Positions 26,442 through 34,706 of a stretch of DNA of 64,000 bases are shown piece by piece (position 1 is the stretch's first letter; every line of letters begins with the position of its first letter). Where the stretch lies: positions 16,900 to 80,899 of the forward strand of contig JASJCR010000002.1 in the NCBI GenBank assembly GCA_030065875.1. Direction: 5' to 3'. The stretch is from Ardenticatenaceae bacterium (GTDB lineage: Bacteria; Chloroflexota; Anaerolineae; Promineifilales; Promineifilaceae). Position numbers and translations under genes: made by a program. Below the pieces are notes generated by a model. That model did no database searches. It was given only the letters and a program-made list of their open reading frames with translations, and was not told the DNA's origin.

Positions 26442-27587
26442 TTACCGATTGAGCCAAAAAACCGCGGTTTCCAGTTCCTGCGGCAAAAACAGGGCCCGAA
26501 TCGGCATCCGCTGCAAAAAATCGGCCGCCAACTGTCGATCTTCCCCCTGCAATCCGGCCGGAAAGGCAAAATCGAGCCCGTCATGTTCAAGTTGGCTCAG
26601 GGTGGCCAGGCCGTTAATCTGATCCCAGGGCATAAAGGTGCCGGCCGGGAAAATTGACCGGAACGACTGACCAAGCTCACTTCTGAGCTTGCGCAGCTTG
26701 AGATAGCCGCGGATCGTTTCAACCTGTTTGGCGGCCGCGGCCGGATCACGCTCGTTGGAAAAAGGATCGATCAAAATGAGGGGGTGAGGTTTAGTCGCCG
26801 ATTCCAAACCGGATATTGCGCCGAGAACCCGGCCGGCGTTTTCACCGTATATTTCGCCAAATACCCCGTTGAGATGGACCACGAGCTGCTTTGGACTGCC
26901 CGGCTGATGATTATTCATGGCCGTCATCCACTCTCCCAGCTGACGCAAATAGCGCTGCAGGTGTTGGGCATTTGATCCATATCGTTCTTTGGCCTTGTCT
27001 GCCTGAATAAATACCACAATTTGATCCAGCTCACGATAGATTAAGCTCGAGGCGGCAATTTCTGGCGAAGCGCCTAATAAAAGCGAGGCCGGTATTGACC
27101 TATCTCCTAATTCAGCGGTTAAAAGGTTCGGTAAATCAAGTTTTTTAAGGTGGCAAACCGCCTTGAGTAAGGCGATTTGAATCCCCCAAACGATATTGCG
27201 CGGCAGCGGCCGTTCAATTTGAAACGTCTGGATGACGGTTTTTTTTTCCGCCTGAAACCCCCGAAGCAGCTGTCTCCGGCCGGTGGAGTCTACCTCTTCG
27301 GCGCCAATTTCAACCTCGCGCTCTTCTGTTGTTGTTTCCATCAGCGATTCAACCGTTTGGGCCAGCGGTAACCACCTGTCGACCGTTTGGCCGATCAGGC
27401 CAGCGGCAGCCGTTTCTGCTGCTTTTCTAATTTGTTTTGAGTTACTATGTTTACTATAAGGGCAATCTCCCCAAAAAAGTTGCCCCAATTTGGTTTGAAT
27501 GCCAACTGAGACGATTTCGGCCGCTTGGCCATTAACGATCGATACTTTTGGACGCGTTAGAACGTCGGAAATAGTAAATTGATTCAT
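26442..27587 (-). CDS. Methylaspartate ammonia-lyase-like (enolase superfamily) protein, probably degenerate
   Basis: Protein of 381 residues from ATG 27587. A longer frame would run through the opposite gene and is rejected. The opening ISDVLTRPKVSIVNG and VSVGIQTKLGQLFWGDC fit the N-terminal MAAL domain. In the C-terminal part, GIQIALLKAVCHLKK, VHLNGVFGEIYGENAGRVL and ATKPHPLILIDPFSNERD align with the barrel of 3-methylaspartate ammonia-lyase. The metal ligand positions differ by eye alignment (D to N in the HIDVYG strand, E to D in the IEGPMD strand), and the catalytic lysine motif is not recognisable. This could be a non-catalytic or different-function paralogue. Family assignment is moderate. 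Confidence 0.55.
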   Translation of the reverse strand: MNQFTISDVLTRPKVSIVNGQAAEIVSVGIQTKLGQLFWGDCPYSKHSNSKQIRKAAETAAAGLIGQTVDRWLPLAQTVESLMETTTEEREVEIGAEEVDSTGRRQLLRGFQAEKKTVIQTFQIERPLPRNIVWGIQIALLKAVCHLKKLDLPNLLTAELGDRSIPASLLLGASPEIAASSLIYRELDQIVVFIQADKAKERYGSNAQHLQRYLRQLGEWMTAMNNHQPGSPKQLVVHLNGVFGEIYGENAGRVLGAISGLESATKPHPLILIDPFSNERDPAAAAKQVETIRGYLKLRKLRSELGQSFRSIFPAGTFMPWDQINGLATLSQLEHDGLDFAFPAGLQGEDRQLAADFLQRMPIRALFLPQELETAVFWLNR

Positions 27588-27987
27588 GGATGCATCGCTT
27601 AACAGCCGGCCGGCCTGGATTCTGATTGGGTTGATGACCTTGACGTTGTTGGCCTGTACTGCTGGAACTGCGCTGGTGTTCAGATTGGATCGACAGGCCG
27701 CAGTGTATCCCAATTCTAGTGTGATTACATCGAACAGCAAATATCGCCTGCCCAGTTCATTTCGCTGGGATGATGCGTATTCAACCACCGATGATTTCCG
27801 CGATGTGTTTACCTGGTATTCGATCACCTTTGATTTGGGACCGGAGACGGCCGCCAACGGAGGGTGCGCCATGACCGAAGAAATCGCCACGTTACTTTTT
27901 GTCTTTGATCGATATACCGGGGTGATGATTTGTGAAATGGGGGATGAGCGGCTGATTTACGTCAATCGCACGACGTATTTGCGGTAG
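27586..27987 (+). CDS. Small membrane-anchored or lipoprotein-like protein of unknown function
   Basis: Protein of 133 residues starting at ATG 27586. A hydrophobic segment (about 11-32) includes LLAC, so it may be lipidated or signal-anchored. The remainder has paired Cys residues (GGCAM, VMICEM), TTDDFRDVFTWYS and an ITFDLGPE strand. No homologue is recognised. Its start codon shares the palindrome CATG with the start of the opposite gene (overlap of 2 bp), which is unusual. It is followed by the repeat element at 28001. Confidence 0.6.
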   Translation: MDASLNSRPAWILIGLMTLTLLACTAGTALVFRLDRQAAVYPNSSVITSNSKYRLPSSFRWDDAYSTTDDFRDVFTWYSITFDLGPETAANGGCAMTEEIATLLFVFDRYTGVMICEMGDERLIYVNRTTYLR

Positions 27988-28000
27988 TTTTCAATGCGAT

Positions 28001-28218
28001 TTTGAGTTTTGACAAATTAACACCGATAAAGCGCTGTCATTCCCGCGAAAGCGGGAATCCATTGGATTGCCACCGATGGATCCCTGCCTACGCGGGGATG
28101 ACGGGCCCGTTTTGAAAGTCGGTTCATATCTGTATTTATTTATAAATCTTAAATATGCGGCTGCTGTAAAATAGCGTATATAAAATAGAAAGTTACGAAA
28201 ATTTTTGTAACAGAGTAT
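28001..28218. mobile_element. MITE-like element, left-truncated copy (core 28001-28150)
   Basis: The core carries the conserved ends GAGTTTTGACAAATTAACACC and GAAAGTCGGTTCATATC...TTTATTTATAAATCTT. It contains a palindrome CATTCCCGCGAAAGCGGGAATCC plus a second inverted pair TCCCTGCCTACGCGGGGATGACGGG. The right end GTAACAGAGTA (28208-28218) resembles the terminal repeat of the full copy at 56761, while the left terminal repeat is missing. The remaining 247-bp gap between genes shows nothing else. Confidence 0.75.
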
Positions 28219-28234
28219 TTTGTATTTTAGGCAC

Positions 28235-28855
28235 TTAAATTGAGAGGAGTTCAGACTCGTTAAACTTCTCTTCCAGGAAGCGGCCGTGGGCCAGCATCGC
28301 CTGCACGTCGTTTTTGCTGATATCGATCACCATTTCTTTCATTTCGCGATCGAGTATTTCCAGCTGTTCTTCCAATATTTTTTCGGCGGTTTTGCCATCA
28401 CGTACCGGATGGAACTTCGCATAGGCAGGGGGAAGCTTGAGATAATTTTCCAGCGTTTTGGGCAGATATTCTAGCGCCGTGCGCCGAATCACAAATACAT
28501 TTGGATCGCTGCTGTTAATGTCGCTGATAAAGGGCAAAATGACAAAAATCGATTCTTTGATGCTTTTGACCCGCTGCAGGATCGGTTTGGAAACCTTGCG
28601 TCGAATTTTAAAAGTTAAATTGTTGAGTTCTTTGCGTATTTCTTTGGCCGTAATTTGACTTTGCAGCTGAAGGCGCTCTTTCTTTGTGGTGGGAAACCCC
28701 AAAGCCCCAACCAGATACAGTCCAGGCACGATGAGATACCAAAACGAATCGATAATGTTCAAGAAGTAGAGAGACAAACCGCCCAAAGCCAGCAGGGACC
28801 CGGCAATGTTGCGGTTGCTATAGAGATAAAGCCAAAAGCGATCGGAGAATTTCAT
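28235..28855 (-). CDS. XpaC-like membrane protein
   Basis: Protein of 206 residues. Two N-terminal membrane helices (about 18-33 and 37-50) are followed by a cytosolic, largely helical domain with KKERLQLQSQITAKEIRKE and a C-terminal region bearing YLPKTLENYLKLPP (about 128-141). These features match XpaC (the 5-bromo-4-chloroindolyl phosphate hydrolysis family), which is commonly next to telA. It is 70 bp downstream of telA on the same strand, reinforcing the call. Biochemical function is uncertain. Confidence 0.72.
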   Translation of the reverse strand: MKFSDRFWLYLYSNRNIAGSLLALGGLSLYFLNIIDSFWYLIVPGLYLVGALGFPTTKKERLQLQSQITAKEIRKELNNLTFKIRRKVSKPILQRVKSIKESIFVILPFISDINSSDPNVFVIRRTALEYLPKTLENYLKLPPAYAKFHPVRDGKTAEKILEEQLEILDREMKEMVIDISKNDVQAMLAHGRFLEEKFNESELLSI

Positions 28856-28925
28856 CTTTTTGTTCTGCTGTAGAGGTCCACAAATTGAAACCTCTACAGC
28901 TTATTTAATCATGTTAGACGTCTAT

Positions 28926-30158
28926 TTACAATTCCAAACTGTTGTCACTATCTGCTGGCGGCTTTGTGAAATCAACATCCGAAGTGGCTTCAATCGCTTC
29001 TGATTGGCGTACCCGGTCCAGGTAAGTTTTCGATTTGGTGATTTCATCCGACAGGGCGTTGATCGTTTGATCCATCACGTCCAGGGCCTGGAGTTTATAT
29101 TCGGAAATGCTGTCCATGGCAAAATAGATGTTGTCAAACGACTTTTTGAGCTTGTCGATTTCAATCGTGGAGCTCGAGGCCTGTTTATAAACTTCGGCCG
29201 TTTGCCGCTTCATCATTTCCGAAGTGGTGTGGATCAAATTGCTCGTGGTGGTATTTAAGGCGTTAATTTGATCGAGCACCAGCTTCTGGTTGGCCAGAGC
29301 CTGGGCCACAATGATCGCGGTGCGCAAGGCGGAAACGGTCGTTGTTGACGCCCGATCTACCCCTTTAATCAGCTCGAGATTGTTTTTGCGCACCATATCA
29401 AGGGCCAGATACCCTTGAATGCTGACTGCGAGCTGAGTTAACAGGTCCTGAACCTTTTGACGCACGTAAAAAAGCATCTCTTCTTTGACGATCCGCGCTT
29501 TTTCGGGATCGCTAATTTCGAGTTCCGCGACACGCTGGGTGAGGGCGGTGTCGATTCGCCGGCCGAGATATATGTACTGCTGGAGCTTGGTCATGATGGC
29601 CCACAGGTTGACTTTTTCTTCCTCGAGGGCGGCATTGTCCATGCGCAGCTCATCTTGTCCGTTGTGCAGGGAATTTAATATCGCGTCGATATGTTTTTGT
29701 GACGATTGATAGCGCAAAAAATAATCGCGCAATTTGTCGCCAAATGGAATGATGCCAAAAAGCCGTTTGGGCTGGAATAAATCACCCTGCCGGCTGGGAT
29801 CTAAATCTTCCACCGTGCGGCGTAAATCGACCAGGGCTTTGGAGATTGGAGATTTATCGTCGAACACGCCGTCCTGCATAGCGGCAGCCGGCCGGTCGAG
29901 CATGCGGTTTGATACGGATGCTGACGCCCGGATTTCTTTGTTGCCTAAATTGTGAATGGCGTTGACCTGATCGGTAAACTCATCGGTGTTGACCCGGGTG
30001 GTCATCACATCGGCGATAAACTTTTCGGCGCGCACGTCGAGTTCGCTGACTTCTTCTTCACGAAGCTTCATCAGGCCGTCAGCCTGTTCAACCTCAACCT
30101 TTTGAACCGGTTTGGGGGCATTTAATGTTTCTGGCGGGGCTAATTCTAGATCTTCCAT
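28926..30158 (-). CDS. TelA-family protein (toxic anion resistance family)
   Basis: Cytosolic, mostly alpha-helical protein of 410 residues. The start at 30158 is chosen because AGGAG lies ten bases upstream; an in-frame start 37 codons earlier lacks a site. The family core runs from about 60 (KFIADVMTTRVNTDEFTDQVNAI) to the C-terminal coiled region (IDKLKKSFDNIYFAMDSISE). Characteristic words are DKLRDYFLRYQSSQKHID and WAIMTKLQQYIYLGRRID. TelA was named from tellurite resistance, but its true function is uncertain; pairing with XpaC in this and other genomes suggests envelope stress. No resistance gene is adjacent. Confidence 0.9.
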   Translation of the reverse strand: MEDLELAPPETLNAPKPVQKVEVEQADGLMKLREEEVSELDVRAEKFIADVMTTRVNTDEFTDQVNAIHNLGNKEIRASASVSNRMLDRPAAAMQDGVFDDKSPISKALVDLRRTVEDLDPSRQGDLFQPKRLFGIIPFGDKLRDYFLRYQSSQKHIDAILNSLHNGQDELRMDNAALEEEKVNLWAIMTKLQQYIYLGRRIDTALTQRVAELEISDPEKARIVKEEMLFYVRQKVQDLLTQLAVSIQGYLALDMVRKNNLELIKGVDRASTTTVSALRTAIIVAQALANQKLVLDQINALNTTTSNLIHTTSEMMKRQTAEVYKQASSSTIEIDKLKKSFDNIYFAMDSISEYKLQALDVMDQTINALSDEITKSKTYLDRVRQSEAIEATSDVDFTKPPADSDNSLEL

Positions 30159-30320
30159 AACGCAATTCTCCTGTTCCCACTCCCTGAGCGTTATATTTTT
30201 GCAAAAGCTTGAGAGTGTGTGCTGTCGATGATAAAAATCTTTACGATTAGTAATTACCGGTAGTCGCACGATTTAACTCAAATAATTGTAATATGAGTTG
30301 GCGATCTCGTCATTATTAAT

Positions 30321-30340
30321 AGGTGGACTTTTGTCCACCT
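30321..30340. repeat. Perfect 8-bp hairpin
   Basis: AGGTGGAC-TTTT-GTCCACCT is symmetric but has no T run on either side, so I do not call it a terminator. It lies 163 bp before the telA start. Confidence 0.6.
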
Positions 30341-30446
30341 TATGGTTGATTAACCTTTGTAGCTACCTTACTAATCCAATGAATGAAGGAGGTTAACAAA
30401 ATAACTCGCTAATAGAATCATTACCTGTTTCCATTGCCTGCTGACC

Positions 30447-30696
30447 CGTTGTCATCCTGAGCGAAGCGAAGATATCGTGTGAAAAGTCAAGCGATTTCCG
30501 CCGCTTGGCACCGGTTGACTCTTCAAGACGCGGTAGCAAAGAAGCCACAGCTTAGGCATTTCCACAATGCCGACCGTCCTTGCTGTGTTCAAGCTGTGGA
30601 CAGGTGGCCAGGATGAAACCGATGTAGGGGCTTGGCTAGTAGGGGCTTGGCTAGCCAAGCCCTTACACAAATCCCCTACAAATAATGACAGGGGTC
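30447..30696. repeat. Dispersed palindromic repeats downstream of the CBS gene
   Basis: It opens with a CATCCTGAGCGAAGCGAAG word like the element at 13767 and closes near ATGACAGGGG. The centre contains GTAGGGGCTTGGCTAG twice in direct order, followed by the inverse CTAGCCAAGCCC. It probably consists of two overlapping repeat copies. Confidence 0.5.
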
Positions 30697-30699
30697 CGA

Positions 30700-31362
30700 T
30701 TATACGACATCCCGAATGTCAATAATCTGATGATCCTCGATTTTTCCCAAGCCTTCTCGGACTTCCTCGATCGTAGTATCCGGCAATTTTAAAACCATAT
30801 CATAGAAATCCCCCTCAACCCGGGGAGATGGGTAGGTTCCGATACCCATGACGCACCAATCTTTATCGTTCAGGAAGTCATTAATTTTTTGGAACTCCCC
30901 TTTGCGATTGGGCATGCGGATAGTAACCCGGATTCCCTCTGTGGGCAGACCCAGCATGAGCTGCAGGGCGTTCATGATGTCGACCTCGGTCAGAATCCCA
31001 ACCACAATGTCTGGATTTTCCAGGACCACCAATGCGCTTTGGCGCGCCTCGTTGAGCATCACCGCTGCTCGCTCTACGGTCATATTGGCAGACGCGGTTA
31101 ATATGTCGATTTTTTTCACCATGACATCTTTTACGCGCAGATTGGCTAAACGACGGGAGATTTCCCACACGTTTAAGCTGGAAATGGAGTCTGATTTGAG
31201 CGCAAAACTTTTGGCTGTAACGAGCCCTTTCAGGCGTTTGCCGTCTCCCACGACCGGCAGATGACGAACCCGGTTGGTGGTCATGATTTGCTGCGCTTCG
31301 TTGGCCAGGGTTTCGGGAGCGATCATGATCGGATGGCGGGTCATACAATCTTTTACTAACAT
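30700..31362 (-). CDS. CBS-pair and ACT-like domain protein (AcuB-like)
   Basis: Cytosolic sensor of 220 residues with two CBS domains: the first (about 1-60; MLVKDCMTRHPIMIAPET and VRHLPVVGD) and the second (about 75-135; VKDVMVKKIDILTASANM, SALVVLENPDIVVGILTEVDIM). A C-terminal ACT-like domain (about 143-215) follows. This combination is found in AcuB-type proteins and binds adenine nucleotides or amino acids. It lies 71 bp downstream of oppDF on the same strand, hinting that peptide uptake may be coupled to energy or amino-acid status. That link is inference. Confidence 0.88.
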   Translation of the reverse strand: MLVKDCMTRHPIMIAPETLANEAQQIMTTNRVRHLPVVGDGKRLKGLVTAKSFALKSDSISSLNVWEISRRLANLRVKDVMVKKIDILTASANMTVERAAVMLNEARQSALVVLENPDIVVGILTEVDIMNALQLMLGLPTEGIRVTIRMPNRKGEFQKINDFLNDKDWCVMGIGTYPSPRVEGDFYDMVLKLPDTTIEEVREGLGKIEDHQIIDIRDVV

Positions 31363-31433
31363 GATTTTTCCTTTTATTGAGATCTTTAAGCGACGGAATT
31401 CATGGAAATGTGTTTGTAGATAAAGTGATCCTC

Positions 31434-33560
31434 TTAATCCGCGGCCGGTTCGGCCGCTTTTGAAATGACCGGATCAAACGATTCCAGCGTTTCTTTAGGT
31501 AGATGGCAAAAAATGCGGTGACCGTTGTTAAATTCGCGCCACGGCGGCAGTTCCGTTTCACATTTTTTGCCGCCGTCCGGCATCAGCTTGCGGCGCGGAC
31601 AGCGGGTGTGAAAGCGGCATCCGGATGGGGGGCTAATCGCCGAAGGCACATTGCCTTCCAGGCGGATGCGCTTTTGAGTAACGGAGGGGTCCGGGATGGG
31701 CACGGCCGACAGCAGCGCTTCGGTATATGGGTGATAGGGCAGCTGGTAAATTTCTTCGGCCGGTCCAAACTCCATCACCTGGCCCAAATACATCACCGCC
31801 ACAAAATCGGAGAAAAAGCGCACCACGCTCAGATCGTGGGCGATAAACAGCAGCGTTGTACCAAACTCGCGCTGAATTTCGATCAGCAGATTGAGAATGG
31901 CCGCCTGAACCGAAACGTCCAGGGCGCTGACCGGCTCATCACACAAAACCAGCTCCGGCCGGCTGGCCAGCGCTCTGGCGATGCCGACCCTTTGCTTCTC
32001 TCCACCGCTGAGCTGCCTCGGCAGGCGATCAAAGTAATTTTCGCCTAGGCGCATCGCCTCGAGCAAACGCACTACTTCTGACCGAATTTGGTCGGGAGGG
32101 ACGGTGCCAAAGCGCTCCATCGGCCGGCCGATTTGCTGCCCAACGGTGTAAGAGGGATTCATGGTTGAATCGGGGTTTTGGAACACCATTTGGAGTTCCT
32201 GAATCAACTTTTTGTCCCGGCCGGAGAGCGACGAGGTTACATCAAAAGTGACGTCCTCCACATTGAACTCTGCCTGCCCGGCTGTAGCATTTTCCAACCC
32301 GATAATTGTTTTGACCAGCGTGCTTTTACCACAGCCCGATTCTCCCACGATGCCCAAAGTGCTGCCCCGAGGGACCTCGAAGCTGGCGTTTTCAACCGCC
32401 TTAACCTTTCGCTTTTCTCCAAGCCCCAAAATATCTTTGAGGCTGGAACCGGCAACGTCGTAATATTTTTTCAAATCTTTAATGATCAATATCGGTTCAT
32501 TTTTGGTGACGTCTTCGGTGGCCGGGGTCAATTTAATATCTTCCGGTGGAATCCAGGCGGCCGGATCAATTTCCTCCGCAAAATGGCAGCGGACCGAGGT
32601 ACCATCCGGCATCTGGCGCACCTCCGGCCGTTCATCGAGACAGCGCTGGCGGGCATAGTCGCAGCGCGGTCCGTAAACACACCCGCTGGGACGGTTGTTG
32701 GGCGGGGGCACCCGGCCGCGGATCGGGTAGAGCTGGCTGCTGGCTTTGTCACCCCCTAATTTGGGCACACAGCGCAGCAAACCCTGCGTGTACGGATGTT
32801 TGGGGTCGGCGTAAAGATCTCTCACTGGGGCGCGCTCAACCATTTCTCCCGCGTACATCACCCCTACTTGGGTGCATACGCGGGCCACCACGCCGAGGTT
32901 GTGGCTAATGTACATGATTGCCGTGTCAAAATCCCGCCGCAGTTCGGCAATAAGATCGAGCACGGCCGCTTCAACCGTCACATCTAGAGCCGTTGTCGGC
33001 TCATCCATAATGAGCAGGGCCGGGTTGTTGAGCAGAGCCATGGCGATCACCACGCGCTGCTGTTGCCCGCCGGATATTTGATGGGGAAAGCGCTTGATCA
33101 CGTTTTCGGGATCGGGCATGTAGACGCGGCTGAGCATGTCAACACAGCGATCTTCCGCTTCACTTTCACTCATCCCGCGATGTACGGTCAATACCTCTTT
33201 CATTTGGTCACCCAGACGCAGTGAAGGGTTAAGCGCCTGCATTGGGTCTTGATACACCATGGCGATTTGATCGCCACGCAGGCGGCGCAGTTCCTCATCC
33301 GATTTGTTGACCAATTCTTGACCCTGGAACTTGATGCTGCCGCTTTTTACATACCCATTGGCCCCGAGGAAATTGACAATCGCCCAGGCCACCGTGCTTT
33401 TACCACACCCCGATTCTCCGACAATGCCGTGGGATTCCCCCTTGAAAATCTCAAAAGAAACATTTTGCACGGCGTCAATTTCACCGTTGCGGACTTTATA
33501 TGTAATGGCCACATCTTCGAGTTTTAAGACCGGCTGCTCGAATTTTTTATCCATATTCAT
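31434..33560 (-). CDS. Fused oligopeptide ABC transporter ATPase (OppD-OppF)
   Basis: Single chain of 708 residues carrying two nucleotide-binding domains. The first has Walker A GESGCGKST (48-56) and ABC signature ISGGQQQRV. The second has GESGCGKST (about 410) and LSGGEKQRVGIARALA. Both carry the Cys-rich C-terminal oligopeptide motif (CVYGPRCDYARQRC and CRFHTRCPRRK). In most bacteria these are separate OppD and OppF subunits; the fused form is known in GsiA/DppDF-like proteins. It follows oppC by 16 bp. Two ATG starts two codons apart are possible at the N-terminus. Confidence 0.94.
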   Translation of the reverse strand: MNMDKKFEQPVLKLEDVAITYKVRNGEIDAVQNVSFEIFKGESHGIVGESGCGKSTVAWAIVNFLGANGYVKSGSIKFQGQELVNKSDEELRRLRGDQIAMVYQDPMQALNPSLRLGDQMKEVLTVHRGMSESEAEDRCVDMLSRVYMPDPENVIKRFPHQISGGQQQRVVIAMALLNNPALLIMDEPTTALDVTVEAAVLDLIAELRRDFDTAIMYISHNLGVVARVCTQVGVMYAGEMVERAPVRDLYADPKHPYTQGLLRCVPKLGGDKASSQLYPIRGRVPPPNNRPSGCVYGPRCDYARQRCLDERPEVRQMPDGTSVRCHFAEEIDPAAWIPPEDIKLTPATEDVTKNEPILIIKDLKKYYDVAGSSLKDILGLGEKRKVKAVENASFEVPRGSTLGIVGESGCGKSTLVKTIIGLENATAGQAEFNVEDVTFDVTSSLSGRDKKLIQELQMVFQNPDSTMNPSYTVGQQIGRPMERFGTVPPDQIRSEVVRLLEAMRLGENYFDRLPRQLSGGEKQRVGIARALASRPELVLCDEPVSALDVSVQAAILNLLIEIQREFGTTLLFIAHDLSVVRFFSDFVAVMYLGQVMEFGPAEEIYQLPYHPYTEALLSAVPIPDPSVTQKRIRLEGNVPSAISPPSGCRFHTRCPRRKLMPDGGKKCETELPPWREFNNGHRIFCHLPKETLESFDPVISKAAEPAAD

Positions 33561-33576
33561 CGTTTCTTGGAACCTT

Positions 33577-34692
33577 CTACTTTTGATACCTGGTTATTTC
33601 TTCATTCAGCCCATCTACAAAAAGATTGAGACCGACCACAAGCGAGCCGATGGCAACCGCCGGGGCCAGGACGCTAACGGGTACAGTGCCAAAGGAAGGT
33701 CGGGCCACATTGATCATATTTCCCCAATCCGGTTCTGGCGGGGGCAGGCCACGGCCTAAAAAGCCTAAGGTGCCGATGGTGAAAATGGCGTATCCCACAC
33801 GCAGCATCGAGTCAACCAGGAGAGGCCCGATGGCGTTGGGCCAGATTTCGCGAAACATAATAAACCAAATTGATTCACCGCGAGTTTCGGCTGCGCGAAT
33901 ATAATCGCGCGTTTTAATGTCCAGCGCCTGGCTGCGAGCCAGTCGGGCCACACCGGGTGCTCCGGTGACGGCAATGGCAAAAATCATGATGAGGTCACCC
34001 TGCCCCAGGGCGGTGATCACCACCAGATAGAGCACGATCCGCGGAAAGGCGATCAGGGCATCCAAAATTTGCATGATAATTTGGTCGTACCAGCCGCCCT
34101 TGTAGCCGGCCAGCAGCCCCAGCACCGTTCCCAGGGAGAGTGATCCGATCACTCCCCACAAAGCCACCCCGAGCGGAAGAACAAAGTTTGGCAAAACAAT
34201 CGCCTGTAAGCCTAAAAGACCGTTTAGGAAAATGACGACCGGTATCAAAGCGATCCCAACGATTAAATTGCCCCATCCTTTAAGCCGCTGGTTGGGTTCC
34301 TCCAACATGGGGATGGCCCGAATAATTAAGACGATGCCGATTAAGCCGGCCAGACCGGTAAAGTAACCGGAAAGCGGCAGGGCCGGGACGCGAGTTTTGA
34401 GTAATATCACCTGGGTGCCGGCCATGACTCGCGAGAGGTTGTCCCGGCCGAGGCGGTCGGTCCCCAACCAATTTTCGGCACTCATCGGCTGATTGGGCCG
34501 AAAATCGCTGGCATTTGGATCTACAGGGGTCCAGACCAGGGAAATTAGACCAACGACGACCCAAAATAAAACGATGGCCAAGCCGATGGTGGCGATCCTT
34601 GATGTAAAAATTAAGGCGATATAGCTTTGGATAGAACTGAGTAATTTTGCCCCCCGGCTCTGAACCGGCGAGCTGGCTTGAGTTGCTGCCAT
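33577..34692 (-). CDS. oppC: Oligopeptide ABC permease (OppC/DppC) with inserted segment
   Basis: Inner-membrane permease of 371 residues. The N-terminal helix (about 33-53), LGTDRLGRDNLSRV (77-89) and the later GYKGGWYDQIIMQILDAL (197-214) and the C-terminal LARSQALDIKTRDYIRAAE coupling loop are the standard OppC parts. Between about 99 and 176 there is extra hydrophobic sequence (AGLIGIVLIIRA, IVGIALIPVVIFLNGLLG) that the usual OppC does not have, adding perhaps two or three membrane segments. It pairs with oppB (14-bp gap) and the fused ATPase. Confidence 0.9.
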   Translation of the reverse strand: MAATQASSPVQSRGAKLLSSIQSYIALIFTSRIATIGLAIVLFWVVVGLISLVWTPVDPNASDFRPNQPMSAENWLGTDRLGRDNLSRVMAGTQVILLKTRVPALPLSGYFTGLAGLIGIVLIIRAIPMLEEPNQRLKGWGNLIVGIALIPVVIFLNGLLGLQAIVLPNFVLPLGVALWGVIGSLSLGTVLGLLAGYKGGWYDQIIMQILDALIAFPRIVLYLVVITALGQGDLIMIFAIAVTGAPGVARLARSQALDIKTRDYIRAAETRGESIWFIMFREIWPNAIGPLLVDSMLRVGYAIFTIGTLGFLGRGLPPPEPDWGNMINVARPSFGTVPVSVLAPAVAIGSLVVGLNLFVDGLNEEITRYQK

Positions 34693-34706
34693 TGTCTCCC
34701 TCCTCT

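Larger units (their letters stand above)
30159..30699. other. 541-bp gene-free region upstream of telA with several inverted repeats
   Basis: Three kinds of structure are visible. An AACTCA...TGAGTT inverted repeat (30275-30299) could be an operator for telA. A perfect 8-bp hairpin lies at 30321-30340. A dispersed-repeat zone (about 30447-30696) has a GTCATCCTGAGCG arm and a doubled TAGGGGCTTGGCTAG word. No credible gene or RNA was found; open frames here overlap the repeats. Confidence 0.6.

Noticed and set aside
27588..27890. N-terminal extension of the methylaspartate-ammonia-lyase-like frame to 27890
   Set aside because: It would overlap the opposite lipoprotein-like gene entirely, and the family's N-terminus starts at the ATG at 27587.
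28926..30269. Longer telA start at 30269
   Set aside because: The extra 37 residues are not family-like and lack a ribosome site, whereas ATG 30158 has AGGAG at good spacing.
30321..30340. Terminator call for the AGGTGGAC hairpin
   Set aside because: No run of T follows on either strand.
30452..30670. 72-residue minus-strand frame upstream of telA
   Set aside because: Overlaps dispersed palindromic repeats; composition is repeat-derived and no ribosome site is present.
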